DNA from: Deltaproteobacteria bacterium
GTDB taxonomy: Bacteria > Desulfobacterota > GWC2-55-46 > UBA9637
DNA length: 5,678 nt
Reading direction: 5' to 3'
NCBI GenBank assembly: GCA_016234985.1
Contig: JACRNK010000173.1
Location: forward strand, 1 to 5,678
Below, in pieces: positions 1-5,678 of this stretch. Position 1 is the stretch's first letter. Each line of letters opens with the position of its first letter. The position numbers were made by a program, and so were the translations under genes. The notes below the pieces were generated by a model. That model searched no databases and was not told the DNA's origin. It saw only the letters and a list, made by a program, of their open reading frames with translations.

Positions 1-276
1 CATGAAAGAAATATAGATACCAAGATGAAAAGCGGTTCACCTTACTTTCATATAAAAGACGAGTTAGAGGCGTTTAAATCAAAATATTATGTGAAATTTA
101 GAGGCCAACAGAATGAAATTACAGGAATCATGCTCGTTCCCAAGCTCTGCTTGGGAACGCAATTGCTGTTGAAGCTCCAGCTTCGTAAAAAAGATTTTGA
201 AGCAGGAGCTTCCGGGACATCTGCATTCCCAAGCTGGAGCTTGGGAACGAGAAAAAGGGTTTTATATGACAAATAG
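1..276 (+). pseudogene. 3' part of an unidentified open frame whose tail is supplied by a palindromic repeat
   Basis: The frame is open from base 1 (first codons CAT GAA AGA) to a TAG at 274-276, so the true start, if any, lies outside the window; an internal ATG is at 25. Only about the first 44 codons look like ordinary protein (…KSGSPYFHIKDELEAF…VKFRGQQNEITG). From base 133 the frame reads straight through the REP-like element, giving a tail with the VPKLCLG / PSWSLGT look such repeats give when translated. I infer that the element interrupted or replaced the 3' end of a gene. The product is not recognised. The K-x-G-x-PYFxIKD stretch faintly recalls the N-terminal region of Y-family (UmuC-type) polymerases, but the following residues do not fit well enough to assign it. 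It may equally be a chance frame. Confidence 0.3.
133..251. repeat. Composite REP-like palindromic element (four nested inverted repeats)
   Basis: Four palindromic units are visible. Unit 1 has an 11-bp stem CGTTCCCAAGC (135-145) pairing with 149-159 around a 3-base loop. Unit 2 is GAAGCT (171-176) with AGCTTC (179-184). Unit 3 is GAAGC (199-203) with GCTTC (208-212). Unit 4 is TTCCCAAGCT (226-235) with AGCTTGGGAA (238-247) and a 2-base loop. The outer units are inverted copies of each other (CTCGTTCCCAAGCT at 133 mirrors the end at 251), and units 2 and 3 pair with one mismatch, so the whole stretch can also fold as one long hairpin. This is the architecture of bacterial interspersed REP/BIME elements, which are often mobilised by RAYT transposases. 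Similar TTCCCAAGC-core repeats are dispersed in several phyla; that is recollection, not a search. It could also act as a transcription attenuator or mRNA stabiliser. Confidence 0.85.
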
Positions 277-379
277 AGAGATTGAAGAAGCGTATCAAAT
301 CATTAAAGGGTGCCATGAGGAATATTTTGCATTATCCGAATACATAACAAAAGGTGCAAAACTACAGTTTATATTATGA
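266..379 (+). CDS. Small open frame (37 aa) overlapping the restriction gene start
   Basis: ATG at 266 starts a 37-residue frame, MTNREIEEAYQI… to …AKLQFIL, ending in a TGA that overlaps the next gene's ATG as ATGA (376-379). A purine-rich AAAAAGGG (253-259 region) lies about 6 bases upstream and could serve as a ribosome binding site. The composition is ordinary for a soluble, helical, mildly acidic protein, and no known motif is seen. The frame can be extended upstream to a TTG at 197, but those codons lie within the palindromic repeat, so ATG 266 is preferred. The ATGA overlap implies translational coupling to the endonuclease. It may be a real leader or regulator peptide of the R-M unit, or the surviving 3' end of a gene cut by the repeat. 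It is too short to be a usual helix-turn-helix C protein. Confidence 0.4.
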   Translation: MTNREIEEAYQIIKGCHEEYFALSEYITKGAKLQFIL

Positions 380-1032
380 ACCAAGATTTAACCCAAATAG
401 TCATTTGTTACGCAACAAGACCTCATCATGCGTTGAGTGAGTTGTTATTGAGCAAGTCAAAAGATAATTTGATTTCAATTCTGACTGATTTGTTGACTGC
501 TTATATTAACGATAAAAATTCATCTAGCTTACGAGAGTTTGTAACCGTTTCTATTGCTGGTTACCAACATAACCCAAACAAGTTAGGATATAATGGTTAC
601 AAGCAAAACTCAGCAATTGGCGGTAAGCCTATTTCTTGTGAAGCCAAGCCAAAGAATATTCAAACAGATGGTTATGACCAAAAGAAAACCAAATCCAAAT
701 TAAATGGTGAAGGTGGTTTTAATGATTATACAATTGAACGATTAAGAAAAGACGTCAAAGAAAATCTAAATCTTCTTTCAAGCGGATTTGTAGATGGTGA
801 ACTGCAATACATTTTAGAATTTCCTTTCAAGTCTGTTTATGAAAGATTGAAAAGGCAGTTACCTGAAAAACGAGTAACAGGGACATATACCAGAATGGCT
901 TCATTTAATTTTAGCCATTATAAAGATTATCCGAATATCAAGTTTGTTTATCTGAACAAGAAAGCCATTGAAAAGAATAAAAAGTATTTCAACAAAAATT
1001 TTTACAGCTTTTTAATTGAATACAAGAGATAA
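376..1032 (+). CDS. Probable type II restriction endonuclease
   Basis: A 218-residue soluble protein, predicted to cut DNA at the site protected by the methyltransferase encoded 3 bases downstream. The main evidence is position: an unrecognised ~25-kDa protein tightly paired with a stand-alone beta-class DNA methyltransferase, both AT-rich. Internal support is an E-x-K element of PD-(D/E)xK nucleases: residues 84-93 read KPISCEAKPK, with E89 and K91 as candidate metal-binding and catalytic residues at the end of a beta strand. About 16 residues earlier LGYNG (70-74) sits where many such nucleases have an Asp; here it is Asn73. E54 could be a further acidic ligand. Later conserved-looking segments are GGFNDYT (113-119) and SGFVDGELQYILEFPF (136-151). 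The start has no strong Shine-Dalgarno and probably relies on the ATGA overlap. The N-terminal YATRPHHALSELL loosely recalls MjaI-family endonucleases, but I cannot assign a family or a recognition site. Confidence 0.72.
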   Translation: MNQDLTQIVICYATRPHHALSELLLSKSKDNLISILTDLLTAYINDKNSSSLREFVTVSIAGYQHNPNKLGYNGYKQNSAIGGKPISCEAKPKNIQTDGYDQKKTKSKLNGEGGFNDYTIERLRKDVKENLNLLSSGFVDGELQYILEFPFKSVYERLKRQLPEKRVTGTYTRMASFNFSHYKDYPNIKFVYLNKKAIEKNKKYFNKNFYSFLIEYKR

Positions 1033-1035
1033 AAA

Positions 1036-1992
1036 ATGAAAAGGCATTTAAACGAAATTATACAAGGTGATACTTTAAAAGTTTTAAAAACTTTTGATTC
1101 CAATTTTATTGATTTGGGAATTACTTCACCACCCTATAACAAACAAGAAAAGCATAAGGGGTGGTTGGTTAAAAATGTTAAATATGATTCTTACAAAGAT
1201 GTAAAATCAGAAGAAGAATATCAGCAAGAGCAAATCAATATCCTAAATGAGATTTTTAGAATAACCAAAACAGGTGGTTCATTTTTTTACAACCATAAGA
1301 CAAGATGGGAAAGAGGAAGAATGATTCATCCTATGGAATGGTTGACAAAAACAGAATGGACAGTGAGGCAAGAAATTATTTGGGACAGAATGATAGCTGC
1401 AAACATAAGAGGATGGCGGTTCTGGCAAGTAGATGAAAGAATTTATTGGCTTTATAAGCCAATTAAAAATAATAAGATTGGAAAAGAATTAGAATCAAAA
1501 CACGCTTTGCTGTCTTCAATTTGGCGTTTTTCGCCACAGAGCGGGAAAAAAAATTCACACCCAGCACCATTTCCTGTAACATTGCCAACACGAATAATTA
1601 TCTCTATACTTAATGATAATGATGGAATTGTATTAGACCCGTATTGCGGAAGCGGAACAACATTAGTTGCTGCCAAGCTGCTTCATAAAAAACTTATTGG
1701 TATTGATATTTCAGAAGAATATATTAAGTTCGCCAACCAAAGATTACAGAATGCTTTTTCTGAAAAGAAAGCTGTTGAAGAAGAACTACAAAGGCACATA
1801 GTTCAAAAAACATTCAAGCAGAGAAAAGAAAATGGAGAATTTACTGGAAAACATAGAACCACCAGCAATTATAAAATTCTTGAAGATAAGAAAAACATAG
1901 CCAACCAAATGCAACTTTTAGAAGAGCAGACAAAATACGCTACGGTACACAATAAAAGACTAAGTAAATGTAAGATAGCAAAAGCGGTTTAA
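1036..1992 (+). CDS. Site-specific DNA methyltransferase, beta class (type II R-M)
   Basis: A 318-residue SAM-dependent amino-methyltransferase that modifies an exocyclic amino group of cytosine (N4) or adenine (N6). The motif order is beta class. Catalytic motif IV TSPPYN is at 30-35, after a motif III-like QGDTLKVL (10-17). A central region (about 87-165) rich in Trp and Arg is the likely target recognition domain. A motif X-like HPAPFP is at 175-180, SAM-binding motif I DPYCGSGTT at 201-209, and a motif II-like IGIDIS with Asp224 at 221-226. SPPY rather than DPPY is more often seen in m4C enzymes, but the base cannot be settled from this. Residues after about 242 form a Lys/Glu-rich, probably helical extension beyond the usual fold. 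It starts 3 bases after the endonuclease stop with only a weak AAGAGA-type ribosome site, so the pair is one transcription unit. The protein protects host DNA from the partner nuclease. Confidence 0.93.
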   Translation: MKRHLNEIIQGDTLKVLKTFDSNFIDLGITSPPYNKQEKHKGWLVKNVKYDSYKDVKSEEEYQQEQINILNEIFRITKTGGSFFYNHKTRWERGRMIHPMEWLTKTEWTVRQEIIWDRMIAANIRGWRFWQVDERIYWLYKPIKNNKIGKELESKHALLSSIWRFSPQSGKKNSHPAPFPVTLPTRIIISILNDNDGIVLDPYCGSGTTLVAAKLLHKKLIGIDISEEYIKFANQRLQNAFSEKKAVEEELQRHIVQKTFKQRKENGEFTGKHRTTSNYKILEDKKNIANQMQLLEEQTKYATVHNKRLSKCKIAKAV

Positions 1993-2029
1993 GAAATTTT
2001 TTTGACAACCTAAAACAAAGGAGGCATCT
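1993..2029 (+). promoter_or_regulatory. recA leader: short junction with strong Shine-Dalgarno
   Basis: The whole gap between the methyltransferase stop and recA is 37 bases. AAAGGAGG at 2017-2024, five bases before ATG 2030, is a near-perfect ribosome binding site and fixes the RecA start. A T7 run (1997-2003) leads into TTGACA (2002-2007), a perfect -35-like hexamer. A -10 at normal spacing would fall on 2025-2032, across the start codon, so it cannot drive recA as annotated. No LexA-type operator (CTGT-N8-ACAG, GAAC-N4-GTTC or the GGTT…ACC kind) and no hairpin terminator is visible here. Transcription must come from inside or upstream of the methyltransferase gene. Confidence 0.6.
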
Positions 2030-3112
2030 ATGACGGCGACAGATAAGGAAAAGGCGATTGACCTGGCAATCGGCCAGATTGAAAAGCAATTCGGAAAAGG
2101 CTCCATAATGCGGCTTGGCAACGAAGCTGCTGTGGCAGCCGATGTGCCTGCAATCTCCACAGGTTCGCCTGCAATTGATATAGCCCTGGGCGTCGGCGGC
2201 GTTCCAAGGGGCAGGGTTGTTGAGATATTCGGGCCTGAATCTTCAGGAAAAACCACCCTCACCCTGCATATTATAGCCGAGGCGCAAAAAAAAGGCGGGG
2301 TCGCCGCATTCATAGATGCAGAACATGCGCTGGATACGGGATATGCCAAAAAGCTCGGGGTGAAGGTTGACGAGCTGCTTTTATCCCAGCCTGACACAGG
2401 AGAGCAGGCATTAGAAATTGCAGAGGTCTTGATACGGAGCGGCGCAGTGGATGTGCTGGTTATAGATTCAGTGGCAGCGCTTGTGCCTCGCGCTGAGCTT
2501 GAAGGCGATATGGGGGATGCGCACATGGGGTTGCAGGCGCGGCTTATGAGCCAGGCGCTGAGAAAGCTCACATCAACCATAAGCAAATCAAAAACCTGTA
2601 TGATATTTATAAATCAAATAAGACAGAAGATAGGCGTGATGTTTGGAAATCCGGAGACCACTACCGGAGGCAACGCATTGAAGTTTTATGCGTCCATAAG
2701 AATGGATATAAGAAGGATAGGCGCCATTAAGCAAGGTGAGGATGTTATCGGAAACAGGACAAGGGTAAAGGTGGTAAAAAACAAGCTGGCGCCGCCGTTC
2801 AAGGACGCCGAATTGGATATCCTGTATAACGAAGGGATATCCAGAGAAGGCGATATTATTGACCTTGGCGTTCAGGCGTCAATAGTGGAAAAGAGCGGCG
2901 CATGGTTTTCATATAATGGCGACAGAATAGGCCAGGGCAGAGAGGCTGCCAGACTTTATCTCAAAGAGCACAGCGATACAGCCTCTGCAATAGAACAGAA
3001 GGTATTGCAGCGCTTTGGGATAAATCCCGCTAAAAAAGAAACCTCATTGCCGATAAAGGCGGAGGAAAAGGTAAAACTGTCTAACATCGTAAAAGGAAAG
3101 AAGGAGGTTTAA
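2030..3112 (+). CDS. recA: RecA recombinase
   Basis: A 360-residue RecA: an ATP-dependent protein that forms filaments on single-stranded DNA in the cytoplasm, carries out homologous pairing and strand exchange, and as coprotease triggers LexA self-cleavage. Nearly every landmark is present. There is an N-terminal polymerisation helix (about 5-30), Walker A GPESSGKT (68-75, Lys74), catalytic Glu98 in FIDAEHALD, and Walker B VLVIDS with Asp146. Loop L1 lies around 157-166 and loop L2 around 196-212 (Gln196, [17 protein letters not shown]). A C-terminal domain follows from about 270. Length matches the family (E. coli 352). The tail (334-360) is lysine-rich, unlike the acidic E. coli tail. The start is fixed by the Shine-Dalgarno at 2017-2024. 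It is the first gene of a recA-pilT-recX-alaS run and lies just downstream of an AT-rich R-M pair, from which its composition differs sharply. Confidence 0.99.
   Translation: MTATDKEKAIDLAIGQIEKQFGKGSIMRLGNEAAVAADVPAISTGSPAIDIALGVGGVPRGRVVEIFGPESSGKTTLTLHIIAEAQKKGGVAAFIDAEHALDTGYAKKLGVKVDELLLSQPDTGEQALEIAEVLIRSGAVDVLVIDSVAALVPRAELEGDMGDAHMGLQARLMSQALRKLTSTISKSKTCMIFINQIRQKIGVMFGNPETTTGGNALKFYASIRMDIRRIGAIKQGEDVIGNRTRVKVVKNKLAPPFKDAELDILYNEGISREGDIIDLGVQASIVEKSGAWFSYNGDRIGQGREAARLYLKEHSDTASAIEQKVLQRFGINPAKKETSLPIKAEEKVKLSNIVKGKKEV
3101..3107 (+). promoter_or_regulatory. Shine-Dalgarno of the pilT-like gene, inside the recA 3' end
   Basis: AAGGAGG ends 7 bases before ATG 3115 and is read as the last codons of recA (Lys-Glu-Val, stop at 3110-3112). 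With only two bases between the recA stop and the next start codon, the two genes are almost certainly on one transcript and translationally coupled. Confidence 0.85.
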
Positions 3113-3114
3113 AA

Positions 3115-4275
3115 ATGGAACTGCATGATGTGTTAAATGCTGCGGTTAAGGAAAAGGCGTCTGATGTGCATCTCAAGGCAGGTCTGCCTCCGATATTAAG
3201 GATATACGGAACGCTGGCGCCTGTAAAAAACCAAGAAAGGCTTACGCCTGACGATGTGGCCAAGATAGCCATGAGGCTTATGAACGACCAGCAAAAAGAG
3301 GCTTTTAAAACAGCGCACCAGGTTGACACATCCTACAGCGTGCCTGGTCTTGGAAGATTCAGGATAAACATATTCCAGCAGAGGGGCGCAACGGGGATAG
3401 TCTTCAGGGTTATACCAATGCTTATCAATTCCATTGACGAGCTTCACCTCCCAAAGGTGCTTGAAAAGATAGTTGGCGAGGCAAGAGGCCTGGTTCTTGT
3501 AACCGGTGTCACCGGCAGCGGCAAATCCACAACCATCGCTTCCATGATAGATTACATCAATAATCATTCCACCTACAATATTATAACCGTAGAAGACCCT
3601 ATTGAGTTTTTACACAGGGATAAAAAATCTATAATAAACCAACGAGAGCTTGGAGTTGACACCAGAAGTTTTGCAGAGGCGCTCCGCGGCGCGCTCAGGC
3701 AGGACCCTGATATTATAATGGTGGGCGAGATGCGGGATATGGAAACGGTAGAGATAGCGCTCACTGCCGCAGAGACAGGCCATCTGGTTTTCTCCACGCT
3801 ACACACAATAGACGCCATGGAAACCATAAACCGCATCGTGGCCGTGTTTCCGCCTTATCAGCAAAAGCAGATACGGATACAGCTTGCCGGTGTTATAAAA
3901 GGGATTATCTCTCAGAGGCTTATCCCGACCAAGGACGGAAAAGGAAGAGTGCCGGCGGCTGAAATAATGGTATCTACGGCCAGAATAAGGGAGTGCATAG
4001 AGGATAAGGAAAAGACTAAAGAGATTTCAGATGCCATTTCCAAAGGACATACAACTTACGGCATGCAGACCTTTGACCAGTCCATCATGGCGCTTATGAA
4101 CAAAGGCTTTATTACTTACGAAGAGGCATTGGCGCAATCAAGCAATCCTGATGACTTTGCCCTGAGGGTGAAGGGTGTAAGCGGAACCAGCGATGAAGGA
4201 TGGAAGGAATTTGAAAAACCTAAAGAGGCTCAAGGCAAAAAAGAAGAGTCCAAAATAGAGATAGAAAGGTTTTAA
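3115..4275 (+). CDS. pilT: PilT-family type IV pilus retraction ATPase
   Basis: A 386-residue cytoplasmic hexameric ATPase of the secretion-ATPase superfamily that powers pilus disassembly (twitching motility, DNA uptake, surface sensing). The N-terminal PAS-like domain carries ASDVHLKAGLPPILRIYG (15-32), the usual PilT opening. Then follow Walker A GVTGSGKST (131-139, Lys137), the Asp box TVEDPIEF (158-165), Walker B DPDIIMVGEMRD (197-208, Glu205) and the His box TGHLVFSTLHT (221-231, His223 and His230). GMQTFDQSIMALMNKGFIT lies near residues 336-354. The PilT signature AIRNLIRE, needed for retraction in classical PilT, is here RIRECIED (300-307), so this may be a PilT/PilU-type paralogue rather than the main retraction motor. 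After about residue 374 a Lys/Glu-rich tail extends the family length slightly. No other pilus gene is in the window; neighbours are recA and recX. Confidence 0.93.
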   Translation: MELHDVLNAAVKEKASDVHLKAGLPPILRIYGTLAPVKNQERLTPDDVAKIAMRLMNDQQKEAFKTAHQVDTSYSVPGLGRFRINIFQQRGATGIVFRVIPMLINSIDELHLPKVLEKIVGEARGLVLVTGVTGSGKSTTIASMIDYINNHSTYNIITVEDPIEFLHRDKKSIINQRELGVDTRSFAEALRGALRQDPDIIMVGEMRDMETVEIALTAAETGHLVFSTLHTIDAMETINRIVAVFPPYQQKQIRIQLAGVIKGIISQRLIPTKDGKGRVPAAEIMVSTARIRECIEDKEKTKEISDAISKGHTTYGMQTFDQSIMALMNKGFITYEEALAQSSNPDDFALRVKGVSGTSDEGWKEFEKPKEAQGKKEESKIEIERF

Positions 4276-4297
4276 AAAGTGTCAAAGAGTCAAAGAA
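4276..4297 (+). repeat. Period-8 tandem repeat forming the recX leader
   Basis: The 22-base gap between pilT and recX is 2.5 copies of an 8-base unit: AAAGTGTC (4276-4283), AAAGAGTC (4284-4291), then AAAGAAAT running into the start codon. Read in another phase it is GTCAAAGA twice in a row (4281-4296). There is no strong Shine-Dalgarno; the AAAGAG of the second copy is the only candidate. Gain or loss of a unit would change the spacing of this weak site from the recX start. Confidence 0.6.

Positions 4298-5678
<1,381 letters not shown>

Noticed and set aside
133..251. CRISPR array or attachment site
   Set aside because: The units are palindromes in inverted arrangement, not direct repeats with unique equal-length spacers, and no integrase or cas gene is in the window.
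87..316. Minus-strand open frames across the palindromic repeat (87-272 and 128-316)
   Set aside because: They are mostly translated repeat sequence (VPKLQLGN-like peptides), which comes from the palindromes and does not indicate a gene.
1990..2003. T-run after the methyltransferase gene as an intrinsic terminator
   Set aside because: Seven Ts are present but no GC-rich hairpin precedes them; the sequence just upstream is AAAGCGGTTTAAGAAA.
2002..2030. TTGACA as the recA promoter -35
   Set aside because: A -10 hexamer at 16-19 bases spacing would lie on 2024-2032, over the Shine-Dalgarno edge and start codon, and no good TATAAT-like sequence is there. Transcripts starting downstream could not encode full RecA.
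1960..2586. 208-codon open frame on the minus strand opposite recA
   Set aside because: It is a shadow of recA, rich in Ser, Ala and Pro with no recognisable domain; the plus strand encodes a full, highly conserved RecA.
3196..3836. Minus-strand open frames (3196-3567 and 3573-3836) opposite the pilT-like gene
   Set aside because: Neither has a recognisable domain, and both lie entirely under a well-conserved ATPase coding sequence.

Overview
The window reads left to right on the + strand and has two parts of clearly different character. Bases 1-1992 are AT-rich (sampled lines: 20 of 60 G+C at 421-480, 16 of 60 at 1681-1740). They hold a broken open frame, a composite palindromic repeat, a 37-codon open frame and a two-gene type II restriction-modification (R-M) module. 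From about 1993 onward the DNA is much richer in G+C (37 of 60 at 2161-2220). It holds a tightly packed housekeeping cluster, recA - pilT-like - recX - alaS, with alaS running off the right edge.

Organism: a Gram-negative-type bacterium carrying type IV pilus machinery. A recA / pilus retraction ATPase / recX / alaS order, together with the AlaS and RecA sequences, suggests to me a Nitrospirota- or Desulfobacterota-like (old 'deltaproteobacterial') lineage. This is inference from general familiarity and was not tested by a search.

Left part. A frame open from the window edge runs into a ~119-bp element made of nested palindromes (133-251), of the dispersed REP-like kind with a core like TTCCCAAGCT..AGCTTGGGAA. 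Next comes a small open frame whose stop overlaps the start of a probable restriction endonuclease gene (ATGA). Four bases after the endonuclease stop codon the methyltransferase gene begins, a beta-class enzyme with TSPPYN and DPYCGSGTT motifs. The pair looks like a laterally acquired R-M unit.

Right part. recA starts only 37 bases after the methyltransferase stop, with an excellent Shine-Dalgarno but no complete promoter, LexA-type operator or terminator that I can see in the gap. recA is coupled to a PilT-family ATPase gene (Shine-Dalgarno inside the end of recA). After a 22-base leader made of an 8-bp tandem repeat comes recX, encoding the modulator of RecA filaments. alaS overlaps recX by 14 bases. 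The cluster links recombination/SOS (RecA, RecX), a pilus motor ATPase and alanyl-tRNA synthetase. The main point of interest is the apparent insertion of an R-M module with a repeat next to it directly against recA, which may place recA under foreign transcription. I did not find a clearly new type of system.
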